Under the pieces are notes generated by a model that made no database searches, was not told the origin of the DNA, and worked only from the letters and a program-made list of their open reading frames with translations. Shown here piece after piece: positions 53,688 to 62,473 of a stretch of 64,000 nt of DNA (its first letter is position 1; each line of letters starts with the position of its first letter). The DNA lies in NCBI GenBank assembly GCA_037444005.1, contig JBBING010000004.1, positions 7,343-71,342 on the forward strand, read 5' to 3'. The translations under genes were made by a program, and so were the position numbers. Source of the stretch: DATLZC01 sp037444005. GTDB lineage: Bacteria; Chloroflexota; Dehalococcoidia; DSTF01; JACRBR01.

Positions 53688-54701
53688 ATGCGGCGACGAC
53701 GTGTAGTCGCGAAGCCGAGCTTGCCTCTGTGGGCGCTCCCGGCGGCGGGCGTGGTCGTGTGGCTCGGTCTACTCGCCTTCCTCATGCCGTACGACCCGGA
53801 CGAGGCGGTGTACAAGGTGGTCGCCCAGGGTCTCCTCGACGGGCAGTGGCCGTACAAGGACATCTTCGATCACAAGGCCCCGCTCACGTACGCGTACTAC
53901 ATCCCGGCCGGCCTAGGGGCTTCCATCGAAATCCAGCGCCTGATTGCCGCCGCCGCGGTCGGCCTGTCATTTCCCGCGCTGGCATCGATCGCTTCGACGT
54001 GGCTCGGGAAGGCGCACGTCAGGGCCGCACTGCTGGCGTACGCGCTGCTGTTGATCAACCCCTTCGTTTCCCTCGGTGCAAACACAGAAGCATTCATGTT
54101 GCTCCCGCTGACGGCCGCAGTCGCGACCGCCTCGCCAATGGTCGGAGGCGTCCTCCTCGGCGTCGCCGTGATGACGAAGGCTGTGGCATTGGCGTTCTTG
54201 CCGCTCCTCTTCATCCAATGGGGGCGCCGCGCATGGTTGAGCGTCACGGGTCTGGTCATTGTGATCGCGGCCGTGAGTTCGCCCTTTGCCCCGGTCTGGC
54301 GAGACTACTGGGACGCCAACGTGATGTTCAACCTGGAGTACGGCGCACATATCGAGGCGTGGCGCCGCGCCGTTGGGCTATTCCTCTTCAACCCTCTTGT
54401 TCTGCTCGGGATGCTGCCGGTCTGGTACCTGGCGGTGCGAGGGGCTTCCGTCTCGAGGGACAGCCGCTGCCTAGCATGGCTCGGATGCGCATATCTTTCC
54501 GTAAAGCTCGGAGGCTACGATTTCGCGCATTACTACGCCTTGATAAGCCCTCCAGCGGCGTTACTTGCGGCCGCAGGGACGAAAGGGCTTTCAGGTAGGC
54601 GCTTTCTCTTGTCGGCGTTGGCCATCGTCTCCGCAGTCCTCGTCGCGTTCGCCGTCGTTCTCAGCGTCGTCTCAAAAGTCGCCAGGGCAATGGCCGCCTG
54701 A
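53688..54701 (+). CDS. GT-C fold glycosyltransferase, N-terminal membrane part
   Basis: A 337-residue polytopic membrane protein resembling ArnT/PMT-type (GT39/GT83) glycosyltransferases that use polyprenyl-phosphate sugars. After the first helix, MPYDPDEAVYKVVAQGLL carries the conserved acidic pair of the first periplasmic loop, and GQWPYKDIFDHKAPLTYAYY matches the family second motif. About nine hydrophobic stretches follow. It stops at a TGA (54699-54701) just after the last helix, where the family normally continues into a periplasmic C-terminal domain. That domain appears in another frame immediately downstream, so the gene is probably frameshifted or the sequence has an error. Codon use is slightly less GC-rich than neighbours. 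Confidence 0.82.
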   Translation: MRRRRVVAKPSLPLWALPAAGVVVWLGLLAFLMPYDPDEAVYKVVAQGLLDGQWPYKDIFDHKAPLTYAYYIPAGLGASIEIQRLIAAAAVGLSFPALASIASTWLGKAHVRAALLAYALLLINPFVSLGANTEAFMLLPLTAAVATASPMVGGVLLGVAVMTKAVALAFLPLLFIQWGRRAWLSVTGLVIVIAAVSSPFAPVWRDYWDANVMFNLEYGAHIEAWRRAVGLFLFNPLVLLGMLPVWYLAVRGASVSRDSRCLAWLGCAYLSVKLGGYDFAHYYALISPPAALLAAAGTKGLSGRRFLLSALAIVSAVLVAFAVVLSVVSKVARAMAA

Positions 54702-54709
54702 CCACGGAG

Positions 54710-55006
54710 GTGCGGCGCTCCCATGGCGAGCTCTACGTCCTCGGCGACCGGGCCCAAATTTACGCTTACACAGACCGGCGCCCTCAACGCCGATTCTTCT
54801 ACAGCGTGCCCTTGGTGGTGCACCCGCAATGGGGCGAACTTGTGCGGAAGGACCTACTCATCTGCCCGCCCGACGTTCTCGTAGTGCCAGCGTTCGCGAT
54901 CTTCCCGGTCGACTGGGCTGACGATGTCACCGCGCTGTACGAACACCGGGTGGAGTTCTCAGAGGGGATGGTCTATCGTGAGCCGCGTCGGACCTGCGAC
55001 AGGTAG
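54710..55006 (+). CDS. C-terminal periplasmic part of the GT-C glycosyltransferase (frameshift fragment)
   Basis: A 98-residue open frame in which GELYVLGDRAQIYAYTDRRP and RFFYSVPLVVHPQWGELVRK match the soluble C-terminal domain that follows the last helix in this glycosyltransferase family. PPDVLVVPAFAIFP matches the next strand. Relative to the gene upstream it is shifted by +2 (equivalent to -1), and the switch could be anywhere from about 54665 to 54700; an AAAA run at 54674-54677 is one candidate site. The start GTG at 54710 is only formal. Either one intact protein with an assembly error or a genuine split or frameshifted gene is represented. Confidence 0.6.
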   Translation: MRRSHGELYVLGDRAQIYAYTDRRPQRRFFYSVPLVVHPQWGELVRKDLLICPPDVLVVPAFAIFPVDWADDVTALYEHRVEFSEGMVYREPRRTCDR

Positions 55007-55020
55007 GAGGCGGGCATCTC

Positions 55021-56505
55021 GTGGCCGTTGAGGAGAGCGTCGTGGCGAGCCGCTGGGAAGCGGGCGCCCTCGCGCTCCTGAGGACGCGCGTCCACATCTC
55101 GCGCGCCCAGCTCGCCGTCCTTTTCGCCATCCTCATCGCCATCCCTCTGGTCCGTCCCGTCGACCCCGATTTCTGGTGGCACCTGCGGACGGGCGACCTC
55201 ATCCTGCACTCGGGCATCCCGCGGCACGACCCCTTCTCCTGGAGCCGCGCCGGCGAACCCTGGGTCGCCCACGAATGGCTCTCCGAGGCGCTCATCTACG
55301 CGGTGCAGTCGACGTTGGGGTACTGGGCGAACGTCGTCGTGTTCGTCGGGGCGAGCGTCCTGGCGCTGGCCGCGATGTACGGCCTCGCGAGGCGCCAAGG
55401 CGCCGGGACGAAGGCGCTGACGCTGCTGACGCTCCTCTCGACGATCGTCCTCTCCTATTACGTCACGGTGCGGCCTCAGGCGCTGAGCTGGCTGTTGTTC
55501 GCGGGCTTCGTGGCCATCATCCATCGGCGCACCGAGGGGGAGCGCGCTCCGGTCTGGCTGCTCCCTCCGGTGATGGCCCTGTGGGCCAACCTGCATCTCG
55601 GCTTCGTCTATGGCTTCGTGCCCCTCGGGGCGTGGCTCGCCGCCGCCGTCTGGGACCGGCTTCGCGGGCGCGCGTCGGATCTCCGCGAGCCGGCCGTCCT
55701 CGTTCTGGCGTGCGTCGTCGCGGCGATGGCTAACCCCCAAGGGCCCGCGCTCCTGACGTATCCCCTGCGCTATCTCGAAGACGCCGACCAGCTTCGCTTC
55801 GTGGCCGAGTGGCAGCGGCCGGACCCGCGGGCGCCCATTCTGTGGCCGCTGTTCCTGGCCATGGGCGCGCTGGCGCTGGCGCTCCTGTCGCGGCACCGCC
55901 CGCGGCCCTTCCTGTGGTTCGTGAGCCTGGCCGCTCTCGCGCTCGGTGCGCAGGCGCTGCGCAACGCCCCGTACGTGGCGCTGCTCTCGCCTGCCGTCGT
56001 CGGACCCGCGCTCGCCGCGCGATGGTCCTTCGCCAGCGCCGCGTCCGACTCGCGCACCACGATGCGGCTTCCGGTGGCGGCCCTGCCCGCTCTCGCGGCC
56101 TTCGTCCTCGCCCTCTCCATCGGGCATCGCGTCTCCGACGCCTTCTCGCTCGGTGAGCCGTCGGAGGTGCGCTATCCGGCCGAAGCGCTGCGCTACGTCG
56201 AAGAGCGCCACCCCGGCGCGCGGCTGTTCAACGACTACACGTGGGGCGGGTATCTGATCGCGAAGGGATACCCCGACGTACGCGTCTTCATCGACGGCCG
56301 GACCGACTTCTACCGCGGCCCCTTCATCGACGAGTACGTGCGGGTGACGCGCACGCAGCAGGGGTGGGAGGACATCCTGCGCCGGTGGGACATCGAAATC
56401 GTGCTGGTGCGCGACTCGTCGCGGCTGGCCCGCGCGCTGCGCGTCACGTCCGGGTGGGACGAGGTCATCATCGACGGGCCTGCAGCCGTCTTCGTCCGCC
56501 AGTGA
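55021..56505 (+). CDS. Polytopic membrane protein, GT-C-like
   Basis: A 494-residue membrane protein I cannot name exactly. DPDFWWHLRTGDLILHSGIP and PFSWSRAGEPWVAHEWLSEA in the first external loop are a recurrent pattern in uncharacterised GT-C-like proteins of Chloroflexota and Acidobacteriota, with acidic residues placed as in oligosaccharyltransferase-type enzymes. About ten hydrophobic segments follow to residue 385. A soluble C-terminal part (about 385-494) has GARLFNDYTWGGYLIAKGYP and VFIDGRTDFYRG. A polysaccharide or lipid-linked sugar role is likely from context. AGGAGG precedes the GTG at 55021, 14 bases after the frameshift fragment. Confidence 0.7.
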   Translation: MAVEESVVASRWEAGALALLRTRVHISRAQLAVLFAILIAIPLVRPVDPDFWWHLRTGDLILHSGIPRHDPFSWSRAGEPWVAHEWLSEALIYAVQSTLGYWANVVVFVGASVLALAAMYGLARRQGAGTKALTLLTLLSTIVLSYYVTVRPQALSWLLFAGFVAIIHRRTEGERAPVWLLPPVMALWANLHLGFVYGFVPLGAWLAAAVWDRLRGRASDLREPAVLVLACVVAAMANPQGPALLTYPLRYLEDADQLRFVAEWQRPDPRAPILWPLFLAMGALALALLSRHRPRPFLWFVSLAALALGAQALRNAPYVALLSPAVVGPALAARWSFASAASDSRTTMRLPVAALPALAAFVLALSIGHRVSDAFSLGEPSEVRYPAEALRYVEERHPGARLFNDYTWGGYLIAKGYPDVRVFIDGRTDFYRGPFIDEYVRVTRTQQGWEDILRRWDIEIVLVRDSSRLARALRVTSGWDEVIIDGPAAVFVRQ

Positions 56506-56519
56506 TGGTCGTTCGGCGC

Positions 56520-56547
56520 TTGACCGTGCCCCGGCATCGCCGATAAT
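56520..56547 (+). promoter_or_regulatory. Promoter of the enoyl-CoA hydratase operon
   Basis: TTGACC (56520-56525), 16 bases, GATAAT (56542-56547). The start point near 56554 gives a leader of about 35 bases. It is one of three TTGACC -35 boxes in the window. Confidence 0.55.
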
Positions 56548-56588
56548 GGCCGCGTAGCCCTCGCGTCGAGCCCGGAGCCGAGACAGGC

Positions 56589-57401
56589 ATGCCCTTCGAA
56601 CAGATCCTCTACGAAAAGGACGCCGGCGTCGCCGTCATCACCCTGAACCGCCCCGAGCGGATGAACGCCTTCACCGACGTCATGATCCGCGAGTGGGCGC
56701 AGGCGCTCGATGACGCCCGCCGCGATCCGGAGGTGCGGGCCGTGGTGCTCACGGGCGCGGGTCGCGGATTCTGCGCGGGAGCTGACCTGCGCAGCGGTTC
56801 GGGCGTGGGCGAGCTGGCGCGCTCCGAGGGTCCGGTCTCCGCGGCCGACCGACGGAACTGGCTCCGCGAAGGAGTGCACGCCGTTCCCCGGGCGGTCCAG
56901 CTCCTCGACAAGCCCTACATCGCGGCGGTGAACGGCCCCGCCGTGGGTGCGGGGATGGACATGGCGAGCATGTGCGACATCCGCTTCGCGTCGGAGGCGG
57001 CGCGCTTCGCGATGTCTTACGTGAAGGTGGGGCTCATTCCCGGAGACGGCGGCTGCTACCTGCTGCCCCGCATCGTCGGCGTGGCCAAAGCGCTCGAGCT
57101 CATCTGGACCGGCGACTTCATGGACGCCCATCAGGCGCTGGCCTGCGGCTACGTGAGCCGCGTGTACCCGCCGGACGAGCTCCTGCCGGCGACCCTCGAC
57201 TTCGCTCGCCGGCTGGCCGAAGGCCCCGCGGTCGCCATCCAGCTCGCCAAGCGCCTGGTCTACCGCGGGCTGGACTCCACCTTTGCGGAGGCGCTCGAAG
57301 CAGCGGGCCACGCGATGGCCATCGTCCAGACCACCGAGGACGCCCGCGAAGGGCCGCGGGCATTCGTCGAGAACCGCCCGCCGCGGTTCCAGGGACGCTA
57401 G
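56589..57401 (+). CDS. Enoyl-CoA hydratase/isomerase family protein
   Basis: A 270-residue crotonase-fold enzyme. VITLNRPERMNAFTDVMI, VLTGAGRGFCAGADLRS (oxyanion hole) and AAVNGPAVGAGMDMASMCDI (second oxyanion loop) are typical; FAMSYVKVGLIPGDGGCYLL holds the catalytic Glu/Asp region. It should hydrate or isomerise an enoyl-CoA in beta-oxidation or a related acyl-CoA pathway. An acyl-CoA dehydrogenase begins 27 bases after its stop. GAGACAGG precedes the ATG. The exact substrate cannot be given. Confidence 0.94.
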   Translation: MPFEQILYEKDAGVAVITLNRPERMNAFTDVMIREWAQALDDARRDPEVRAVVLTGAGRGFCAGADLRSGSGVGELARSEGPVSAADRRNWLREGVHAVPRAVQLLDKPYIAAVNGPAVGAGMDMASMCDIRFASEAARFAMSYVKVGLIPGDGGCYLLPRIVGVAKALELIWTGDFMDAHQALACGYVSRVYPPDELLPATLDFARRLAEGPAVAIQLAKRLVYRGLDSTFAEALEAAGHAMAIVQTTEDAREGPRAFVENRPPRFQGR

Positions 57402-57428
57402 GGCTCCCGCGCGAGGACGGAGGCAGCC

Positions 57429-58616
57429 GTGAACTTTCGCTTCACACCGGAGCAAGAGGCGTTCCGGGCCGAGCTGCGCGCGTTTTTGCGCGCCGAGCTC
57501 CCGCCTGACTGGGGCGCAGATAACCGCAACGACCGCGAGGAGGCGGACGAAGCCGCCTCCGAGGTGGCGCGGCGTTTCACCCGCAAGCTCGTCGAACGAG
57601 GCTGGCTCACCATGGCCTGGCCCGTCGAGTACGGCGGGCTCGGCGCCGACCCCATGCGGCAGCTCATCTACAACGAAGAGATGTCGTACCACCGGGCGCC
57701 GGGCGCGGGCAGCCTCGGCGTCCAGATGGTCGGCCCCACGCTCATGCTGCACGGCACGGAGGAGCAGAAGCGGCGGTTCCTTCCGCCTATCGCCCGCAAC
57801 GAGGAGACGTGGTGCCAGGGCTTCTCGGAGCCGGGCGCGGGCTCCGACCTCGCCTCGCTACAAACCCGCGCCGTCGCCGACGGCGACGACTTCATCGTGA
57901 ACGGGCAGAAGATCTGGACCTCGAACGCCCACCGCGCCGACTGGTGCATCCTGCTCGCCCGGACCGACCCCGACGCGCCCAAGCACAAGGGTATCAGCTA
58001 CTTCTTGATGGACATGAAGTCGCCCGGCATCACCGTCCGCCCGTTGGTGAACATGCTGAACGCGGCGAACTTCAGCGAGCTCTTCCTCGACAACGTCCGC
58101 ATTCCCCGCCGCAACCTGGTCGGCGAGCTCAACCGTGGCTGGTACGTGGCCACGACCACCCTCGACTTCGAGCGCAGCGGCATCCACCGCATCATGTTCG
58201 CATACAGGCTGTACGAGGACCTGGTGCGCTTCGCGCGAGAGGCCATGCGGGGCGCCGGGCCGCTCATCGCCGATCCGCAGGTGCGCCATCGCCTCGCCGA
58301 ACTCAAGATCGAGTTCGAGGTCGGGCGGCTGCTCGCGTATCGGGTGGCCTGGCTGCAGAGCCAGGGTCTCGTACCCAACGCCGAAGCGTCCATCTCCAAG
58401 CTGTACGGGACGGAGCTGCAGCAGCGGTTCTCGCAGTCGGCGATGAACGTGCTCGGCCTGGCGGGGATGCTCTCGCGGGGATCGCCCCGGGCGCCGCTGC
58501 GCGGCGCCATCGAGCGGTACTACCTCGCGGCCGTCTCGTACACCATCGCCGCAGGCACCTCCGAGGTGCAGCGCAACATCATCGCCATGCGCGGGCTGGG
58601 GATGCCGCGCGCATGA
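57429..58616 (+). CDS. Acyl-CoA dehydrogenase
   Basis: A 395-residue acyl-CoA dehydrogenase of the larger-substrate type. FTPEQEAFRAELRAFLRAEL opens the helical domain, WCQGFSEPGAGSDLASLQTR is the FAD-binding strand region, VNGQKIWTSNAHRADW follows, and the C-terminal domain ends IAAGTSEVQRNIIAMRGLGM. It is co-transcribed with the hydratase upstream (27-base gap; GGACGGAGG before the GTG). Members of this group act on long or branched acyl-CoAs, including some alkane and steroid side-chain products, but that is not resolved. A tiny CxxC frame overlaps its stop. Confidence 0.95.
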   Translation: MNFRFTPEQEAFRAELRAFLRAELPPDWGADNRNDREEADEAASEVARRFTRKLVERGWLTMAWPVEYGGLGADPMRQLIYNEEMSYHRAPGAGSLGVQMVGPTLMLHGTEEQKRRFLPPIARNEETWCQGFSEPGAGSDLASLQTRAVADGDDFIVNGQKIWTSNAHRADWCILLARTDPDAPKHKGISYFLMDMKSPGITVRPLVNMLNAANFSELFLDNVRIPRRNLVGELNRGWYVATTTLDFERSGIHRIMFAYRLYEDLVRFAREAMRGAGPLIADPQVRHRLAELKIEFEVGRLLAYRVAWLQSQGLVPNAEASISKLYGTELQQRFSQSAMNVLGLAGMLSRGSPRAPLRGAIERYYLAAVSYTIAAGTSEVQRNIIAMRGLGMPRA

Positions 58617-58732
58617 CGCTCGCCCGCCTCCTTCGCGACCTCGCCAACCTCCACATCGGGCGGTTCGGCGTGCACCGGTGGAAGCGCTGGCGGCAGCGTG
58701 TGTGGTGCGACTACTGCGGGCGCGAAGCCTGA
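58613..58732 (+). CDS. Small basic CxxC protein
   Basis: A 39-residue protein, MTLARLLRDLANLHIGRF at the start and VWCDYCGREA at the end, whose CDYC could bind a metal or form a disulfide. Its ATG overlaps the acyl-CoA dehydrogenase stop by four bases (ATGA), the usual coupling here, which supports expression. It is rich in Arg and Trp. No function is recognisable and it may still be a chance frame. Confidence 0.5.
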   Translation: MTLARLLRDLANLHIGRFGVHRWKRWRQRVWCDYCGREA

Positions 58733-58735
58733 CGC

Positions 58736-59845
58736 CTACGGCGTTACCCCGGCGGCCCGCAGATGCTCCGCGGCACGGGCGCCGCTCTCGTCGTCCCCGA
58801 ACGCCTCGGCGATGAGCCGCGCCGTCTTGTCCGGGTCCAGCAACTGGATCGACGCCTGACACCACGAACAGGAGACAGCGGCGTCGCCCAACGAACGCGT
58901 CACGAGCCGGTCGTCCATCCGCTTCAGCAGCGCCAGCACGCCCGCCGACTGCCGCAGGCTCAGGTCCGTGGCCACCGCGCCGCGGTACGCGGACCAGATG
59001 CGGGGCAGACGCCACAGCGTGGCCGGCGACACCGCCTTCTCGATGAGCGCCCGCGCCACCATCTGTTGCCGCTCGATACGACGGAAGTCCGTCGTGCCTT
59101 CCCGGATGCGCCCAAACGCGACGGCCTGATAGCCGTCCAGATGGAGCTTGCCGACGGGGAAGTACTGCGGCACGACGTTCACATCGTCCGCGGAGTAATC
59201 GTCCTGACCGAACGCCTCGTCGTTCACGATGGTGACGCCGCCGAAGGCGTCGATGACGTCGGCGGCGCCGAAGACGTCGAAGATGAGGTAGCGGTCGACG
59301 TGGATGCCCAGGTTCTCCTCGATAGCCCGCGCGAGCGCTCGCGGGCCCGCGGACACGTCCTCGGGGTCCCAGTTGTAGACGAACGCCGTGTTCACCCGGT
59401 CCTCGATCACCGAACCGTCGTCCAGCGTGATGCGCATCAGCGAATCGCGGGGCACGCTCAAGATGCCCGCGCGGTCCCTGTCGGGGTCGATGCGGACGAG
59501 GAGGATGGTGTCGGTGCGGGACGGTCCGGTCTGCGTGGGCCGGCGGTCGAGCCCGACGACGAGGACAGTGAACGGGTCGTCCGGCAGCCCGAAGAGCCAT
59601 GTCGCCGGGAACGGCAGCGGCGCCGTGAGCCCGACCGACGTGAACGGGACGGGCACGGGCAGCACGAACGTCACCAGCGCGAGCGCGACGTACGCGACGG
59701 CGGCGATGAGCGCATTACGAATCCAGTGACGGCGCCGCTTCGGCGCTTCGGGGGCGGGTTCGGGGACATCGAGCTCCGGCAGGGGTAACGCCGGCTCCAT
59801 CCTTGGGCGCTGGGAGTCGGACGCGGCGGGGCGGACGTCGGGCAT
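58736..59845 (-). CDS. LytR-CpsA-Psr (LCP) family protein
   Basis: A 369-residue membrane-anchored LCP phosphotransferase. A cytoplasmic Pro-rich segment (about 1-40) precedes one transmembrane helix (about 42-66), and the extracytoplasmic LCP domain follows: VVGLDRRPTQTGPSRTDTIL, ILSVPRDSLM, INDEAFG-like stretch and FGRIREGTTDFRRIERQQM, with the conserved Asp and Arg residues for polyprenyl pyrophosphate. LCP proteins attach wall polymers or polysaccharides to peptidoglycan or arabinogalactan. A CSWCQAS Cys pair near residue 325 is uncommon. No ribosome site is obvious at the ATG; the gene converges with the small CxxC gene. Confidence 0.93.
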   Translation of the reverse strand: MPDVRPAASDSQRPRMEPALPLPELDVPEPAPEAPKRRRHWIRNALIAAVAYVALALVTFVLPVPVPFTSVGLTAPLPFPATWLFGLPDDPFTVLVVGLDRRPTQTGPSRTDTILLVRIDPDRDRAGILSVPRDSLMRITLDDGSVIEDRVNTAFVYNWDPEDVSAGPRALARAIEENLGIHVDRYLIFDVFGAADVIDAFGGVTIVNDEAFGQDDYSADDVNVVPQYFPVGKLHLDGYQAVAFGRIREGTTDFRRIERQQMVARALIEKAVSPATLWRLPRIWSAYRGAVATDLSLRQSAGVLALLKRMDDRLVTRSLGDAAVSCSWCQASIQLLDPDKTARLIAEAFGDDESGARAAEHLRAAGVTP

Positions 59846-59860
59846 CGCTATCGCGCGTCT

Positions 59861-60628
59861 CTAGAGAATCCTGCTCAGGAACGACCGTGTGCGCTCGTGC
59901 CGCGGGGACTGGAAGAAGACGTCCGGCGGCCCCTCCTCGATGATGACGCCTCCGTCCATCATCATCACGCGGTCGGCCACTTCGCGGGCGAAGCCCATCT
60001 CGTGGGTGACCACGATCATGGTCATGCCGTCGCGGGCGAGGGCCTTCATGACCTCGAGCACCTCGCCCACGAGCTCGGGGTCGAGCGCCGAGGTCGCCTC
60101 GTCGAACAGCATCACCTTCGGCTCCATGGCGAGCGCGCGGGCGATGGCGACGCGCTGCTGTTGGCCCCCGGAGAGCTGAGCCGGATACGCGTTCAGCTTG
60201 TCGCCGAGCCCGACCTTCTCGAGCAGCGCCTTGCCCCGCTCCACCGCCTCGTCCTTCGGCACCTTCTTGACGTGCACCGGCGCCTCGATCACGTTGCCCA
60301 GCGCCGTGAGATGGGGGAAGAGGTTGAACCGCTGAAACACCATGCCGATGGCGGCTCGCTTCCGGGCGACGACGGGCTCGCGGTCGGGGACGAGACGCCC
60401 GTTGCGCTCGTGGTAGCCCATGAGCTCACCGTCGACGTAGATGCGCCCCTCCTGAATCTCTTCGAGGTGGTTGATGCAACGGAGCAGGGTGCTCTTGCCG
60501 GAGCCGCTGGGCCCGATGATGACCACCACTTCTCCCTTCGCGACGTCGAACGTGACCCCGCGGAGCACTTCGAGCCTGCCGAAGCGCTTATGGACGTGTT
60601 CGACGCGGACCATCGGGCCGCCGTTCAT
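59861..60628 (-). CDS. Polar amino-acid ABC transporter ATP-binding protein
   Basis: A 255-residue ABC ATPase of the GlnQ/HisP type. Walker A is [13 protein letters not shown], the Q-loop [12 protein letters not shown], signature [15 protein letters not shown], Walker [13 protein letters not shown] and the switch [12 protein letters not shown]. It powers uptake of a polar amino acid with the permease and binding protein upstream. The ATG at 60628 overlaps the permease stop by four bases, fixing the start. An insertion of about ten residues near residue 65 ([14 protein letters not shown]) is longer than in E. coli GlnQ. Confidence 0.95.
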   Translation of the reverse strand: MNGGPMVRVEHVHKRFGRLEVLRGVTFDVAKGEVVVIIGPSGSGKSTLLRCINHLEEIQEGRIYVDGELMGYHERNGRLVPDREPVVARKRAAIGMVFQRFNLFPHLTALGNVIEAPVHVKKVPKDEAVERGKALLEKVGLGDKLNAYPAQLSGGQQQRVAIARALAMEPKVMLFDEATSALDPELVGEVLEVMKALARDGMTMIVVTHEMGFAREVADRVMMMDGGVIIEEGPPDVFFQSPRHERTRSFLSRIL

Positions 60629-61398
60629 CGCGTTTGCGGAAGACGGATGTTTTCGCCCAGCGCGCGCAAGGCCCGCCCGAAGAGCCCCTCCTCGCGCGCA
60701 GCCTCGGGATTGAGCCACGCTTCCAGCCGCGCCTGCGCCAGGCTGAACACCGTCGTCATCGCAAGGTACCAGATCGACGCCACGACCAGCAGTTCCTGCG
60801 TGCGGAAGTTCCGGGCGTAGACCGCGCGCGACGCTCCCAGCAGCTCCTGCAGCGCGATGACCGACGCCAGCGACGAATTCTTCAGCATGGCGATGAACTC
60901 GTTCCCGGTCGGGGGGATGACGACCCGGACCGCTTGCGGCAGAACGATGCGCCGCATGGCCATCAGGTTCGTCATGCCCAGCGATTTCGCGGCGTCCAGC
61001 TGGCCCGACTCGACCGATTGAATGCCCGCCCGGATGATCTCGGCCATGTACGCGCCCTCGTTGATGCTGAGGCCCAGAAGCGCCGCCTGGAACGGCGTCA
61101 ACACCGCCCAGTCGTACGTCACGAGCCGGGGCAGCGCCGTAAACCAGAAGATGAGCTGCACGAGCAGCGGCGTCCCGCGGAAGAACCAGATGTAGAAGTT
61201 GGCGATGGCGTTCAGCGCCACGCTACGGGTCGTTTTCATGACCGCGGCCACCAGGCCGAGACCGATGCCGATGGCCTGACTCAGCACCGAGAGCTGAATC
61301 GTGATCCACACGCCCCGCAGGATGACCTCCGCGAAGAGATAGTCCCCGACGACGCCCACGTCGAAGTCGAACCGGTTCTGCAACAGCCAGCCTTCCAC
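60625..61398 (-). CDS. Polar amino-acid ABC transporter permease
   Basis: A 257-residue inner-membrane permease of the HisMQ/GlnP type. The helices begin near residue 20 and the cytoplasmic EAA loop is in [20 protein letters not shown] with [15 protein letters not shown] following. [15 protein letters not shown] is typical of this family. Only one permease gene is present, so it probably acts as a homodimer. The GTG at 61398 has AAGGAGG upstream, better than other in-frame starts. It lies between the binding protein and the ATPase. Confidence 0.94.
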   Translation of the reverse strand: MEGWLLQNRFDFDVGVVGDYLFAEVILRGVWITIQLSVLSQAIGIGLGLVAAVMKTTRSVALNAIANFYIWFFRGTPLLVQLIFWFTALPRLVTYDWAVLTPFQAALLGLSINEGAYMAEIIRAGIQSVESGQLDAAKSLGMTNLMAMRRIVLPQAVRVVIPPTGNEFIAMLKNSSLASVIALQELLGASRAVYARNFRTQELLVVASIWYLAMTTVFSLAQARLEAWLNPEAAREEGLFGRALRALGENIRLPQTR

Positions 61399-61433
61399 CG
61401 AGTCCCTCCTTCTCTCGACGTCCCCGAACGCGA

Positions 61434-61462
61434 CGAGGCCCGCGGGACCTCCGCGGGCCTCG
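61434..61462 (-). other. Intercistronic hairpin between binding protein and permease
   Basis: A perfect 12-base stem (CGAGGCCCGCGG with CCGCGGGCCTCG) around a 5-base loop, 36 bases before the permease start. No U tract follows, so it is probably not a full terminator. Such hairpins often protect the upstream part of ABC transporter mRNAs and keep the binding protein in excess. Confidence 0.6.
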
Positions 61463-61489
61463 ATCATGCGCACGCCGGCGACGCTCCGG

Positions 61490-62383
61490 CTAGTCCAGCA
61501 TCGCCGACTCCATGTTCCACGTCTCGAAGATTCGCCGGTATGTGCCGTCGGCCTTGAGCTGCTCGAGCGCCTGTTCGAGGGCCGCCTTGAGCGCCGTGCT
61601 CTCCTTCCGCAGGCCGATACCGTACGGGGCCGGGTCGATCTGCGTGTCCAGCACTTCGAGCGTATCCGGGTTCTCCTGCGCGGCGACGAACGCGACCGGG
61701 AAGTCGTTCAACACGGCTACGGCCCTCCCGGCCTTCACCTGGTCCACCGCCTCCGGGTCCGTCCCGAACCGCAAAATCTCGATCCCCTGCTGACCGGCGT
61801 CCCGGCAGGCCTGGTCCTGCGCCACGAGGATGTCGACCTGAATGGTCCCCTCCTGCACCGCGACCGTCCGGCCGCAGAGGTCCTCGATGGTTTCGATGCC
61901 CTCGGGATTTCCCTTCGCGACGACGATGCCCACGCCCACGTTGGCGTACTCGACGAAGTCGATCTGCTGCTTCCGCTCGTCCGTAACCGTCATGGCGGAC
62001 ATGATGACATCGAACCGGTTCCCCAGAAGCGACGGGATGATGGCGTCGAATCCGGTGTTGTGGAACTCGACGTCGACGCCCAGCACGTCGGCGAGCGCCG
62101 TCGCGAGGTCGATGTCGAGGCCCTTCGGGGTGTCACCTTCGTAGAACTCGATGGGAGCGTAGGCGATATCGGAGCCGACATCGAGCGTCCCATCCTCGAG
62201 CTCGGGGATGCCGCTGATGTCGATCCCGCCGGCGGGCGTCTCGCCGGCAGGCGCTGTGGCCGGCGCCGTGGGGGTCTTTCCGGGCGCTTCCTCCTCTTCG
62301 TCGCCGCAGGCCACGAGCGCCAGGCCCGCCAGCGCCAGCGCGCCGACGGCCAACGCCGCCAGCCGTTTCGTCGGAATGAGCAC
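61490..62383 (-). CDS. Polar amino-acid-binding lipoprotein
   Basis: A 297-residue type II periplasmic-binding protein. MLIPTKRLAALAVGALALAG-like leader (GTG start) ends in the lipobox LALVAC at about residue 22, then an acidic and Thr/Pro-rich linker. The family motifs are IAYAPIEFYEGDTPKGLDID, DAIIPSLLGNRFDVIMSAMT (about 110-129) and VGIVVAKGNPE. It delivers an amino acid such as glutamine, cystine or glutamate to the adjacent permease; the ligand cannot be named. GGAAGGAGG precedes the GTG at 62383. It is first of the three transporter genes. Confidence 0.94.
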   Translation of the reverse strand: MLIPTKRLAALAVGALALAGLALVACGDEEEEAPGKTPTAPATAPAGETPAGGIDISGIPELEDGTLDVGSDIAYAPIEFYEGDTPKGLDIDLATALADVLGVDVEFHNTGFDAIIPSLLGNRFDVIMSAMTVTDERKQQIDFVEYANVGVGIVVAKGNPEGIETIEDLCGRTVAVQEGTIQVDILVAQDQACRDAGQQGIEILRFGTDPEAVDQVKAGRAVAVLNDFPVAFVAAQENPDTLEVLDTQIDPAPYGIGLRKESTALKAALEQALEQLKADGTYRRIFETWNMESAMLD

Positions 62384-62473
62384 GTGTTTCCTCCTTCCGC
62401 GAACGCCGCGCCAGGCGGCGTCTTCCCGCATGCCGTATCTTACGCCGCCCGCCGGAGCGGGCGACACCGGACC

